Shown here: piece by piece, positions 26,158-36,494 of the stretch | How positions within the stretch are numbered: the first letter of the stretch is position 1 | How the letters are laid out: each line of letters opens with the position of its first letter | Origin: an uncultured Flavobacteriales bacterium | Lineage (GTDB): Bacteria > Bacteroidota > Bacteroidia > Flavobacteriales > Flavobacteriaceae | Assembly (NCBI GenBank): GCA_913020155.1 | Contig: CAJWBA010000009.1 | Coordinates: 1 to 53,419 of the forward strand | Direction of reading: 5' to 3' | DNA: 53,419 nucleotides | Position numbers and translations under genes: made by a program | Notes under the pieces: model-generated | What the model saw: only the letters and a program-made list of their open reading frames with translations | What the model was told of the DNA's origin: nothing | Databases searched by the model: none

Positions 26158-27186
26158 TTATTTATTCAAGATCGTCTTGTAATGTTCTAGGTTTTTAAGA
26201 GCAATACCTGTACCACGAACAACAGCTTGTAAAGGATCTTCGGCAATGTAAACTGGAAGATCGGTTTTAAGCGAAATTCTTTTATCTAGACCACGAAGCA
26301 TTGATCCACCACCGGCTAAATAAATTCCGGTATTGTAAATATCTGCTGCTAATTCTGGGGGAGTTTGAGAAAGTGCCTCCATAATAGCATCTTCTATTCT
26401 AAGAATTGATTTATCTAATGCTTTTGCTATTTCCCGATGAGATACCATTGCTTGTTTAGGTTTCCCAGTTAAAAGATCTCTTCCTTGAACAGACATTTCA
26501 TCTGGTGGATTATCAAGATCTTCAAGGGCTGCCCCAATGGTTAGTTTGATCTTTTCAGCAGTCCGTTCCCCAACATATAAATTGTGTTGACGACGCATGT
26601 AATAAACGATGTCATTGGTAAAAACATCCCCGGCAATCTTAACTGATTTGTCACAAACTATTCCAGCCAAGGCAATTACAGCAATTTCTGTAGTACCTCC
26701 ACCGATATCAACAATCATATTTCCTTTAGGTTGTTTGATATCAATCCCAATCCCTATGGCAGCTGCCATAGGCTCATGAATCAAATAAACTTCTTTTCCA
26801 TTAACGCGCTCAGCAGATTCCCGTACAGCTCGCATTTCTACTTCTGTAATTCCAGATGGAATACAAATAACCATTCTGAGTGAAGGAGTAATCAATTTTT
26901 TCTTTAGGGTTGGAATGCTTTTAATAAGCATATTGATCATCTGCTCAGAAGCATTAAAATCAGCAATTACACCGTCTTTTAAAGGGCGAATGGTTTTGAT
27001 GTTTTCATGAGTTTTCCCTTGCATCATACTTGCTTCTAATCCGATAGCAATTACCTTATTAGTGGTGCGATCAATGGCAACAATTGAAGGACTATCGACA
27101 ACCACTTTATCTCTGTGAATAATTAAGGTATTAGCGGTACCTAGATCAATAGCAATTTCTTCTGTGAGGAAGTCAAAAAACCCCAT
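26158..27186 (-). CDS. mreB: Actin-like cell-shape protein MreB
   Basis: MreB polymerises on the membrane and positions the elongation machinery. The 342-residue protein has the actin-fold phosphate-1 loop IDLGTANTLI, a phosphate-2 motif IVDIGGGTTEIAVIAL and the adenosine motif GIYLAGGGSMLRG. Length fits the family (about 340). It heads the morphogenesis genes in the order mreB-mreC-mreD-mrdA-rodA, 40 bases after purH, so purH and the fRMsr-like gene may be transcribed with it. Confidence 0.98.
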   Translation of the reverse strand: MGFFDFLTEEIAIDLGTANTLIIHRDKVVVDSPSIVAIDRTTNKVIAIGLEASMMQGKTHENIKTIRPLKDGVIADFNASEQMINMLIKSIPTLKKKLITPSLRMVICIPSGITEVEMRAVRESAERVNGKEVYLIHEPMAAAIGIGIDIKQPKGNMIVDIGGGTTEIAVIALAGIVCDKSVKIAGDVFTNDIVYYMRRQHNLYVGERTAEKIKLTIGAALEDLDNPPDEMSVQGRDLLTGKPKQAMVSHREIAKALDKSILRIEDAIMEALSQTPPELAADIYNTGIYLAGGGSMLRGLDKRISLKTDLPVYIAEDPLQAVVRGTGIALKNLEHYKTILNK

Positions 27187-27226
27187 AATAATTTATATTT
27201 TTTGATGTAAATCAAATGTAGTAAAA

Positions 27227-28759
27227 TTAATGTTTAAAATGACGAATTCCTGATAATACCATTGACATTTTGTTTGCATCGCAAAAATCAACAGAAAGCT
27301 GATCTTTTATGGATCCTCCTGGTTGGATTACCGAGCATACACCTTCATTAAAAGCTATTTCAACACAATCTGGAAATGGAAAAAACGCATCACTTGCCAT
27401 GACAGAATTTTCAAGGCTAAATCCAAAACCCCTTGCTTTTCCGATGGCTTGTTTTAAGGCATCAACACGAGACGTTTGACCCGTTCCAGATGCTAATAGT
27501 TGATTGTTTTTTACGAGCACTATGGTGTTCGATTTGGTGTGCTTACATATTTTTGAAGCAAATAAAAGGTCTTTTATTTGTTCGTCTGATGGTGCAATTT
27601 TGGTGGATACTGTCAATTGACTTTCATTGTCTGTAATGAGATCTTTGTCTTGAACTAAATAGCCATTTAGACAAGTTCTAACCGATGTTTTAAGTAGCTG
27701 ATTACTCTTTTGAACCAGAAGCACACGGTTTTTTTTGCTTTTCAAGATTTTTAATGCTTCAGTATCATATTCTGGAGAAATGACAACTTCGCAAAACAAA
27801 CTATTGATTTTTTCAGCAGTAACAACATCTATTTTTCTATTACAAATCAAAACCCCTCCAAATGCAGAAACAGGATCGCCTGCTAGTGCATCAACGTATG
27901 CCTCAACTAAGCTTTCTCTGGTTGCAAAACCACATGCATTATTATGTTTTAAAATAGCAAAGGTTGGTTTATCATTTTGAAATTCTTGCATCAATTGAAC
28001 TGCGGCATCAATGTCCAACAAATTGTTGTAAGAAATTTCTTTTCCATGAATTTGATCCATTAAATCATCCAATGGCCCAAAAAATATTCCTTTTTGATGT
28101 GGGTTTTCTCCATATCGCAGACTTTTTGATTCTGAGATACTAAGCTTAAGTTTTGGATCATCAGAATCAGCATTGAAGTAGTTGAAAATTGCAGAATCAT
28201 AATGCGACGAGACATTAAATGCTTTTGCAGCAAAATGCTTCCTGTCCTCAATAGAGGGCTGTCCCCCGGTAGCGCTTAATAAATCCAGAAATTCTTTGTA
28301 ATCCTCTTTATTAGAAACACAAACTACATTGGCGAAGTTTTTTGCAGCAGCACGAATTAAAGAAATACCTCCAATATCAATTTTTTCAAGGATATCTTGC
28401 TCGAGCGCTCCAGATTCTAAAGTTTTTTCAAAAGGATATAAGTCAACAATAACTAAGTCTATTTGTGGAATTTGGTATTGCTCCATTTCTGACTGATCAG
28501 AGGATACACTTTGACGGTTTAAAATCCCTCCAAATACTTTTGGGTGTAGGGTTTTTACTCTTCCACCAAGTATTGAAGGATATGAGGTAACATCTTCTAC
28601 GGCAATAACATCATATCCCAATTCTTGAATAAACTTTTCAGTCCCTCCAGTTGAATAAAGAGTTACACCAAGAGCGTCCAATTTTTTGATTATTGGAGCA
28701 AGCCCTTTTTTGTCAAAAACTGAGATTAAGGCCGAACTAATTTTGTGTTTTGAAATCAT
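27227..28759 (-). CDS. purH: Bifunctional AICAR transformylase / IMP cyclohydrolase
   Basis: PurH performs the last two steps of purine synthesis: formyl transfer to AICAR and ring closure to IMP. The 510-residue protein has the N-terminal cyclohydrolase MGS domain (ALISVFDKKGLAPI, LYSTGGTEKFI, GGRVKTLHPKVFGGIL) and the C-terminal transformylase domain (LRYGENPHQKG, LKHNNACGFA with the catalytic Lys-His, and the DAFFPFPDCVE/VIQPGGSIKDQ end). All match the family. It overlaps the fRMsr-like gene by 23 bases and precedes mreB, a placement seen in many Bacteroidota. Confidence 0.98.
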   Translation of the reverse strand: MISKHKISSALISVFDKKGLAPIIKKLDALGVTLYSTGGTEKFIQELGYDVIAVEDVTSYPSILGGRVKTLHPKVFGGILNRQSVSSDQSEMEQYQIPQIDLVIVDLYPFEKTLESGALEQDILEKIDIGGISLIRAAAKNFANVVCVSNKEDYKEFLDLLSATGGQPSIEDRKHFAAKAFNVSSHYDSAIFNYFNADSDDPKLKLSISESKSLRYGENPHQKGIFFGPLDDLMDQIHGKEISYNNLLDIDAAVQLMQEFQNDKPTFAILKHNNACGFATRESLVEAYVDALAGDPVSAFGGVLICNRKIDVVTAEKINSLFCEVVISPEYDTEALKILKSKKNRVLLVQKSNQLLKTSVRTCLNGYLVQDKDLITDNESQLTVSTKIAPSDEQIKDLLFASKICKHTKSNTIVLVKNNQLLASGTGQTSRVDALKQAIGKARGFGFSLENSVMASDAFFPFPDCVEIAFNEGVCSVIQPGGSIKDQLSVDFCDANKMSMVLSGIRHFKH

Positions 28760-29267
28760 TTTTGGTAATGTTTATTGAGATATTATTTGATAAAATATAG
28801 TTGCCCACAAGATTATTTACTCGCTCAAGAAGTAAAACATCTTTTTGGTTAAAAGCGTTAATGGTGTTAGAATCGATATCAATTTGTCCGATGTTAGTTT
28901 GATTCACTAAAATTGGAACAACAATTTCAGATTTAACATTGATATCACAAGCAATGTAATTTTCTTTACTAGATACATCATCTACCACAAAATTTTTATC
29001 GGAAACAGCAACTTGTCCGCAAATACCTTTTCCAAAAGGAATTGTAGTATGGTCCGTTCGAATTCCTGCAAATGCCTTCAGGTGGAGTGTTTTTGTCTTA
29101 TGATTACTAAAATAAAAGCCCACCCAATCATAGTCTTTGTTTTTTTTTTTCAACAGTGCACAGATTTCTGTAAGCTTAGTTTCCATACTACTGTTTTCAA
29201 CTTCGAGAAAAGTTGAGATTAAAGAAAGTAGTTTTTGATTTGATTCCAATGAAAAATTATTTCCCAT
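28737..29267 (-). CDS. GAF-domain protein, free-Met-R-sulfoxide reductase-like
   Basis: The protein has 176 residues if translation starts at the ATG at 29267, or 184 from an in-frame TTG at 29291; I prefer the ATG. One GAF domain fills most of it. The family motifs are present: YDWVGFYF, GKGICGQVAV, YIACDINVKSEIVVPI, and IGQIDIDS. In E. coli MsrC, three Cys matter (84, 94, 118). Here the equivalents of Cys94 (GICG) and Cys118 (ACD) are present, but the first one, in a GKIAC-type segment, is replaced by non-Cys residues (GIRTDHTTIP). The enzyme may use another reductant route or may act only as a sensor. It overlaps purH by 23 bases. Confidence 0.8.
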   Translation of the reverse strand: MGNNFSLESNQKLLSLISTFLEVENSSMETKLTEICALLKKKNKDYDWVGFYFSNHKTKTLHLKAFAGIRTDHTTIPFGKGICGQVAVSDKNFVVDDVSSKENYIACDINVKSEIVVPILVNQTNIGQIDIDSNTINAFNQKDVLLLERVNNLVGNYILSNNISINITKNDFKTQN

Positions 29268-29289
29268 AAAAGTATTAAAATTTATTTCC

Positions 29290-29323
29290 AATGATTTGAA
29301 TTCAAAACTTAATTTAAATCATT
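29290..29323. repeat. 13-base inverted repeat between divergent genes
   Basis: AATGATTTGAATT (29290-29302) and AATTTAAATCATT (29311-29323) are inverted copies with one mismatch, 8 bases apart. It lies in the gap between the GAF gene and the HMA-MauE metal gene and could be an operator or a hairpin. AT-rich composition makes chance plausible. Confidence 0.35.
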
Positions 29324-29439
29324 TTATGAACTAAATTATGTTTACTTTTATTCAAAGAAACATCAATCTTAGTAGTCGGTTATTTATTGTTTTTAAATTA
29401 CAGAAAATCATTTTTTTACATTAAAAATTAACGAAGCTT

Positions 29440-30138
29440 ATGATGCAACAAAAACTTATAATTCAAGGAATGACTTGTGGTAATTGTAAGGCAGCAGTTG
29501 AGAAGGTGTTAAATTCTTTTCCGGGAGTCAAAGATGTTGAGGTAAATTTAAAATCTGGAGTAGCTGAATTAAAAATTCTTGAGGTTATTTCTTTAAGTTC
29601 AGTTGAAGATAAGCTCGGATCTAAATACTCAGTTCAAGACATAAAGATTCAAAAAAAATCCAAAATAAAAGAACTTTCCCCCTTGTTTTTAATACTCGTG
29701 TACATAGTATTTGGAGCAGCTTTTTTACAGTTTCCAGAGTTTACAATTTCTGGATACATGATGGATTTTATGGGACTATTTTTTATTGTATTTAGTTTTT
29801 TTAAGTTTTTGGGTTATCAATCTTTTCCAAAATCTTTTGCAATGTATGACCCACTTTCAAAAATCCTACCTATTTATGGTTGGTTGTATCCCTTCATTGA
29901 AACCGCATTAGGATTATCATTTTTATTTCGTTTTAAAATTACTCTTGCTTTGTGGGTAAGCCTAATTGTTTTATCCATTACGACTTTGGGTGTTTTATCT
30001 TCTCTACGAAATAAAAATAAAATTCAATGTGCTTGCTTAGGAACGATTCTCAATTTACCCATGACAGAAGCTACTTTGATTGAAAATCTAATCATGATAA
30101 TAATGGCTTTTGTCATGCTTTTTGGAAATGCATACTAA
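29440..30138 (+). CDS. HMA-MauE fusion membrane protein (metal/redox)
   Basis: The 232-residue protein joins a heavy-metal-associated domain at residues 5-68 (GMTCGNCKAAVEKVL with Cys13 and Cys16) to a four-helix MauE/DoxX-like membrane domain (about 75-230). This carries a CAC motif (Cys197, Cys199) in IQCACLGTILNLPM. The HMA domain binds Cu(I) or another soft metal on the cytoplasmic side; the MauE part is linked elsewhere to electron transfer or disulfide formation. The start may be either of two adjacent ATG codons. It is the first of four consecutive cysteine-rich genes (to 33218) likely forming one metal module. Confidence 0.85.
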   Translation: MMQQKLIIQGMTCGNCKAAVEKVLNSFPGVKDVEVNLKSGVAELKILEVISLSSVEDKLGSKYSVQDIKIQKKSKIKELSPLFLILVYIVFGAAFLQFPEFTISGYMMDFMGLFFIVFSFFKFLGYQSFPKSFAMYDPLSKILPIYGWLYPFIETALGLSFLFRFKITLALWVSLIVLSITTLGVLSSLRNKNKIQCACLGTILNLPMTEATLIENLIMIIMAFVMLFGNAY

Positions 30139-30163
30139 ATAGTAGTATATTTACCTAATAATT

Positions 30164-30574
30164 GTGATTGTGAATCAATTAAAGCTCTTTTTTCTGATTA
30201 TTTTGTTTGTCCACTCGAAAATGGGTATGGCACTCAATTTTCATTATTGTGGCGATCATTTAGCTGAAATTTCCTTTGCTTTAAATCCAAAAGGATGCGG
30301 GATGGAAACATCAAAAAATTCTTATTCTGATACACTTTCATTTTCTCAAAAAAATTGTTGTGCTGATGAGGTTGAGATTTTTCAAAATAAAGGCGACATA
30401 TCTTTGATTGATGATTTCAATGGATTTGATTCCGAAATTACGGCTATTAACCTCAATTATTATTCAACTATCTACAGTACTGATGATCCTCAACTCATTC
30501 AGTTTCATCCACGTCCACCGCCTTCTCAGACAGATCTTTACCGTTTGTACAGTTCCTTTCTTTTTTATGATTAA
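30164..30574 (+). CDS. HYC_CC_PP family small exported protein
   Basis: The 136-residue protein has a hydrophobic N-terminal signal segment (LKLFFLIILFVHSKMGMAL) then HYCGDHLAEISF, GCGMET, NCCADEVEIF and a proline-rich QFHPRPPPSQTDLYRLY end. These HYC, CC and PP elements define a family known in Bacteroidota, but its function is not established. It begins with a GTG, 25 bases after the HMA-MauE gene, and is followed by a TonB-dependent receptor. The His and Cys pairs suggest metal binding in the periplasm or at the outer membrane; this is inference. Confidence 0.82.
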   Translation: MIVNQLKLFFLIILFVHSKMGMALNFHYCGDHLAEISFALNPKGCGMETSKNSYSDTLSFSQKNCCADEVEIFQNKGDISLIDDFNGFDSEITAINLNYYSTIYSTDDPQLIQFHPRPPPSQTDLYRLYSSFLFYD

Positions 30575-30633
30575 CTCCGCTGGTTTACCAAAGACTATTC
30601 AAGTTTAGTAATCATCGAATTAACATCATAAAA

Positions 30634-32874
30634 ATGAAAAACATATACTTAACCTTTTGTTTAATTAGTATGTATTTACCTGCACAAGAGCTGCTTAAAG
30701 GACAAATTAAAATAAGAGAAAATAATACCGAAATTCCAGTTGAAGGAGTTAATTTATTTTGGCTCAACACAACCCAAGGAACTATAACGGATTCTTCTGG
30801 AGAGTTTAAACTTCTATTAAACCCGACCTCAAATAAACTGATTATAAGTTATCTTGGCTTCAGAACGGATACTTTAACAATTACAAGTCCAAATCGAATT
30901 GCACATACATTATTTTCAGGTAGTGGTGATTCACTGGAAGAGGTAACTCTTACTGAAAGAAGAAAAGCCATTCAAAAGTCATATTTTGAGACCCAAAACA
31001 TAATTAAAGTCTCTAGCGAAGAATTGCTAAAAGCTGCTTGTTGTAATCTTTCTGAGAGCTTTGAAACAAATCCCTCAATCGATGTGAATTTTGCAGATGC
31101 CCTTACTGGCACTAAACAAATTAAAATGCTCGGTCTCTCAAGTCCGTATCTTATGATATCTGAGGAAAATATCCCCATGGTTCGCGGTGCTTCCCAGGTT
31201 TATGGATTAACCTTTACTCCTGGTACTTGGATAGAAAGCATACAAATTACCAAAGGAGCTGGAAGTGTGGTAAATGGGTTTGAGAGCATTGCTGGGCAGA
31301 TAAACACAGAAATTCAAAAGCCATCGATGGATGTTCCTTTGTTTTTAAACCTCTATTCTTCTATTAATGGAAGAAAAGAGTTTAACGCCCATTTTAATAC
31401 TGTATGGAATGAAAAATGGAGTGGGGGTTCTTATGTCCACGTAAATCAAAGAACTCAGAAATTTGATAAAAACAAGGATTCGTTTTTGGATGTTCCAATT
31501 TCGAAACAGATCAATGTCCTTAATAGATGGCAATACACCGATGCTGTAAAAGGTTGGGTTGGTTTTGTCAATCTCCGTTTTCTGGATGACAAAAAACAAA
31601 CAGGCTCTGTAAACTTTGCCCCAAGGCTTCATAAAAACACCACTACTTTTTGGGGGAGTGAAATTGAAACAAAGCGAATAGATGCCTCTCTTAAATTAGG
31701 TCACGTTTTCCCAGATTCACCCTATCAAAGTTTTGGTTTTCAATCGGCTTATAGCATCCATGATCAGGATTCATATTTCGGACTAAGAAGATACGATGTA
31801 AAACACCAAAGTTTGTTTGCAAACCTATTGTTTAACTCTATCATAACCAACACCAAAAATAAATTCAAAACAGGAATTAATTTTTCTTTTGATCAATACA
31901 ATGAGGTTGTAGATCAAGTTGATTATGAAAGACGAGATGAGGTTGTTGGAGCTTTTTTTGAGTACAGCTATGACAGTTTAGATAAATTTAGTTTAACTGC
32001 TGGAATCCGGTTGGATCTACACAATCGCCTAGGAAATTTCATAACACCTAGATTGCATATGCGATACATTCCTTGGGAAAGATCAGTATTGAGAGCATCG
32101 GTTGGTCAAGGTCGAAAAGTAGCCAACATATTTGCTGAAAACCAAAAATTATTTGGAACCAATCGTTTGATACAGTTAGTCGAAAATGGAGGGTCAATTT
32201 ATGGTCTACGACCAGAAAAGGCATTGAATTATGGACTGAGTTTTCTTCAAGGGTACACCCTTTTTGGAAAACAAGGTGACCTAACGGTCGATTATTACCG
32301 TACAGAATTTTCTGATCAAGTTGTGGTTGACTGGGAACAGGCTAGTCATATTCGATTTTACAACCTTGATGGGTCTAGTTATGCCAATAGTATTCAATTC
32401 GAATTGAATTATGTCCCTTTTAAAAACACAGCCATCCGTTTGGCTTACAAAAATTATGAGGTCAAAACAACTTATCAAGACCAAACCTTACAAAAACCTT
32501 TACAGCCACAAGAACGTTTTTTTGCAAACTTTGAGTACAAATTTAATGATGATGAAAATGAAACTCAATGGAAAGCAGATTTCACCTATCATTTTGTAGG
32601 AAGTCAGCGTTTACCAGCAAATAAAAGAGATGGATTTGGAAATTTATCGGAAAGTTATGGTTTATTGAATATGCAATTAACACGAGTTTTTTCTTCACAA
32701 TTTGAAGTATATTTGGGAGGAGAAAATTTAGGTGATTTCAAACAATTAAACCCAATTGTAGATGCAGAGAATCCTTTTGGCTCAAATTTTGATACCTCAA
32801 TAGTGTATGCACCTGTATTTGGACGAATGATTTATGCAGGTCTTAGATTTAAACTTTTAAATAAAAAACAATGA
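30634..32874 (+). CDS. TonB-dependent receptor, putative metal uptake
   Basis: The 746-residue protein has a signal peptide, an N-terminal carboxypeptidase-like regulatory (beta-sandwich) domain (about 20-95, with YLGFRTDTL), a plug domain (about 115-230) with SIDVNFADALTGTKQIKML and QITKGAGSVVNGFESIAGQ, and a 22-strand-type barrel to the C-terminus. An adjacent Cys-Cys pair (136-137, AACCNLS) at the plug entrance is notable. It lies among metal-binding genes, ends 4 bases inside the following HMA gene, and probably imports a chelated metal through the outer membrane with TonB-ExbBD energy. The plug Cys-Cys is shared with the neighbours. Confidence 0.9.
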   Translation: MKNIYLTFCLISMYLPAQELLKGQIKIRENNTEIPVEGVNLFWLNTTQGTITDSSGEFKLLLNPTSNKLIISYLGFRTDTLTITSPNRIAHTLFSGSGDSLEEVTLTERRKAIQKSYFETQNIIKVSSEELLKAACCNLSESFETNPSIDVNFADALTGTKQIKMLGLSSPYLMISEENIPMVRGASQVYGLTFTPGTWIESIQITKGAGSVVNGFESIAGQINTEIQKPSMDVPLFLNLYSSINGRKEFNAHFNTVWNEKWSGGSYVHVNQRTQKFDKNKDSFLDVPISKQINVLNRWQYTDAVKGWVGFVNLRFLDDKKQTGSVNFAPRLHKNTTTFWGSEIETKRIDASLKLGHVFPDSPYQSFGFQSAYSIHDQDSYFGLRRYDVKHQSLFANLLFNSIITNTKNKFKTGINFSFDQYNEVVDQVDYERRDEVVGAFFEYSYDSLDKFSLTAGIRLDLHNRLGNFITPRLHMRYIPWERSVLRASVGQGRKVANIFAENQKLFGTNRLIQLVENGGSIYGLRPEKALNYGLSFLQGYTLFGKQGDLTVDYYRTEFSDQVVVDWEQASHIRFYNLDGSSYANSIQFELNYVPFKNTAIRLAYKNYEVKTTYQDQTLQKPLQPQERFFANFEYKFNDDENETQWKADFTYHFVGSQRLPANKRDGFGNLSESYGLLNMQLTRVFSSQFEVYLGGENLGDFKQLNPIVDAENPFGSNFDTSIVYAPVFGRMIYAGLRFKLLNKKQ

Positions 32875-33218
32875 AAAAAATAATCATACTTATTATTGCC
32901 CTTATGCCTTTGTTGAGTTTTGCTCAAAAATCAAAGAAAGATATTCAAAAAACAAGTTTTGAAGTAGAGGGGGTTTGTGGAATGTGCAAAGCTCGTATCG
33001 AAAAACAGGCTTACAGTATTAAAGGTGTAAAGTCAGCTACTTGGGACATTCCAACCCACCAGTTTTTTGTGATTTATGATGCATCGAAAACCTCGTTGCT
33101 GAATATTCATAAGCAGATTGCTGCTGTAGGTCATGATACTCCTCTAGCCACTTCAGAACAATCAACCTATGATAACTTGCCCATGTGTTGCTTGTATGAG
33201 CGCAAAGTTAAAGAATGA
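32871..33218 (+). CDS. Periplasmic HMA-domain metal-binding protein
   Basis: The 115-residue protein has a signal peptide (MKKIIILIIALMPLLSFAQ), one HMA domain with CGMC at 36-39, and a C-terminal adjacent pair Cys106-Cys107 in LPMCCLYER. Its ATG overlaps the TonB-dependent receptor stop by 4 bases, which indicates coupled translation. A natural reading is a soluble carrier that takes metal from the receptor toward the membrane protein of the same operon; the direction is not known. Confidence 0.88.
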   Translation: MKKIIILIIALMPLLSFAQKSKKDIQKTSFEVEGVCGMCKARIEKQAYSIKGVKSATWDIPTHQFFVIYDASKTSLLNIHKQIAAVGHDTPLATSEQSTYDNLPMCCLYERKVKE

Positions 33219-33238
33219 GAACACCTATTTAAGTTCAT

Positions 33239-33268
33239 AAAAAAAGCGACCAATTAGGTCGCTTTTTT
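33239..33268. terminator. Bidirectional terminator between metal operon and groEL
   Basis: AAAAAGCGACC pairs with GGTCGCTTTTTT around an AATTA loop, and both flanks give T-runs on their own strand. It serves the convergent HMA gene (+) and groEL (-). Confidence 0.92.
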
Positions 33269-33288
33269 AATTTTAATTTTAAACTTTA

Positions 33289-34935
<1,647 letters not shown>

Positions 34936-34947
34936 TTATTTTTAGAT

Positions 34948-35226
34948 TTAAACTATCGCTAGAATATCGTTCTCTTTCATGATCAGGTAGTCTTTCCCAT
35001 CATGTTGAAGCTCTGTTCCAGCATATTTTCCATACAATACGTTATCTCCTTCTGCAAGGGTAACAGGATTTTCTTTGGTTCCAGGACCAACAGCAACTAC
35101 AATTCCTTTCTGAGGTTTTTCTTTTGCAGTATCTGGTATGTAAAGACCCGAAGAAGTTTGAGTTTCAGCAGCTGCAGGTTCAATTAAAATACGATCTGCT
35201 AAAGGCTTAATGTTGATTGTACTCAT
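34948..35226 (-). CDS. groS: Co-chaperonin GroES
   Basis: The 92-residue lid protein has [14 protein letters not shown] at the start, the mobile loop [19 protein letters not shown] and [20 protein letters not shown] at the end. It heads groESL. A direct TGACA repeat lies 86 bases upstream of the ATG, and a promoter-like TTGGCAT element lies between them; see the regulatory entry at 35312. Confidence 0.98.
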   Translation of the reverse strand: MSTINIKPLADRILIEPAAAETQTSSGLYIPDTAKEKPQKGIVVAVGPGTKENPVTLAEGDNVLYGKYAGTELQHDGKDYLIMKENDILAIV

Positions 35227-35311
35227 GATTATTGTTTTATATTAAAAATTTTAAATTCTATTGTTCATAAATTATGCCAATTTGATACTTACTCTTTTTG
35301 GTTAAAAAAAA

Positions 35312-35325
35312 TGTCAGCTTGTCAG
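35312..35325 (-). promoter_or_regulatory. Tandem TGACA operator candidate upstream of groESL
   Basis: On the minus strand the sequence is CTGACAAGCTGACA followed by a run of T, a direct repeat of CTGACA with an 8-base period. A near-identical copy is upstream of miaB at 39835-39848. A TTGGCAT element (35274-35280) lies 31 bases downstream toward groES. The likely role is stress control of the chaperonin genes, by a regulator I cannot name. Confidence 0.5.
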
Positions 35326-35359
35326 TAAGCTCGCATTTTCAGCACAAAAATTAAATTAT

Positions 35360-35719
35360 TTATTCGATTACTGCTGGTTCTTCTTCTGATGGGGCTTCAG
35401 GAAATACCTCAGGAATTATTTCTGTCGAAATTTCTTCTAGTGTATTTGAATCTAAAATCTTTGATTCAGCGTTTTCAGGATTTTGATTTGTGTTTAAACT
35501 AAAGTTTGAAAGCAAAATCAGTATTAATAAAAGGGTTGCTAAAACCCAGGTGCTTCGATCTAAAAAGTCTGTTGTTTTTTGAACCCCTCCCATTTGTTGA
35601 GCTCCTCCTCCAAATGATGAAGAAAGCCCTCCACCCTTAGGATTTTGAACCATTACAACAAGAATTAAAAGAAAACAAACTACTAAAATTAATGTGATAA
35701 AAATTGAAAATGTACTCAT
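35360..35719 (-). CDS. secG: Preprotein translocase subunit SecG
   Basis: The 119-residue protein has two membrane helices (about 5-25 and 55-72) with the family motif VVMVQNPKGGGLSSSFGGG between them, and a long acidic C-terminal tail of about 45 residues. SecG aids the SecYEG channel in protein export. The tail is longer than in E. coli SecG but usual in Bacteroidota. It lies 9 bases after the hypothetical gene upstream. Confidence 0.95.
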   Translation of the reverse strand: MSTFSIFITLILVVCFLLILVVMVQNPKGGGLSSSFGGGAQQMGGVQKTTDFLDRSTWVLATLLLILILLSNFSLNTNQNPENAESKILDSNTLEEISTEIIPEVFPEAPSEEEPAVIE

Positions 35720-35728
35720 TGGATTGTG

Positions 35729-36493
35729 TTATTTTTTCTGTAATTCTTTAATGACCTTTATTTCGTCTGCAAAGAAACTATTTTTTTCTGGATATTTCAA
35801 ACTTAATATTCTGTAGGCTAATAGAGCTTTTTTAAACTTTTGCTGTTTTACATAAACTTTAGCTAAAGTTTCGGTCATTAGTTCTTCTTTATTGAATTTG
35901 GTTTTTTTTGACAAATTCTGTTTAGGGACATTTGGAGAAACCGGAGGAATTTTTGGATTGTTTTTTATGAAGGTATCAATTAATCTAATTTTGTCTTTAA
36001 AAGAATTTGTTGGCAGTAAATTTTCATAATCCTCAACGGTGTTACTTTTTGACCATTCGAGCCATTCTAAAAAACTAAGATTTGTTGGAATTTTCTGCTT
36101 CTCAGCTGCAAAAGGTTTTTCTACGGTTGTTTTTTCCTTAACTTCTTTTTCCTTGACAGGTTGTTTCACTTCAACGGTTTCGACCATTTTCTCAATTTCG
36201 TATTCAGAATTGGGGACTGATTTTTTAGCTAGTTTTTGAGGTGTAGTTTTAGTAGTTTTATTATCATAAATCCATTGATACAACCTGCTTCGATCTGGGC
36301 TAATTATTGAAGTTTTTTTAAGGATCAAGTCAAAATTATATTTTTCTTGCTCTTTTAATGTCTTCAAATAAAGTGCATAAGCAGCTTGAAAATATGGATA
36401 TCGATAGGTAATTTTTTCTAAGGACATTCTTTGCTCTTCGCTAAGGGGATCAAATTTTTTCGATAAAGCAGAAAATTCATTAGAGGTCATCAT
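35729..36493 (-). CDS. Conserved flavobacterial hypothetical protein with C-terminal TPR-like segment
   Basis: The 254-residue protein has no signal peptide. An N-terminal helical part (EEQRMSLEKITYRYPYFQAAY) resembles a TPR-like unit, a Lys/Glu-rich low-complexity linker occupies about 95-135, a LSFLEWLEWSK motif follows, and the end (ETLAKVYVKQQKFKKALLAYRILSLKYPEKNS) is a clear TPR helix pair. The function is unknown. It lies 1 base after lptE and just before secG, which suggests a link to export or the envelope. Confidence 0.75.
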   Translation of the reverse strand: MMTSNEFSALSKKFDPLSEEQRMSLEKITYRYPYFQAAYALYLKTLKEQEKYNFDLILKKTSIISPDRSRLYQWIYDNKTTKTTPQKLAKKSVPNSEYEIEKMVETVEVKQPVKEKEVKEKTTVEKPFAAEKQKIPTNLSFLEWLEWSKSNTVEDYENLLPTNSFKDKIRLIDTFIKNNPKIPPVSPNVPKQNLSKKTKFNKEELMTETLAKVYVKQQKFKKALLAYRILSLKYPEKNSFFADEIKVIKELQKK

Positions 36494-36494
36494 A

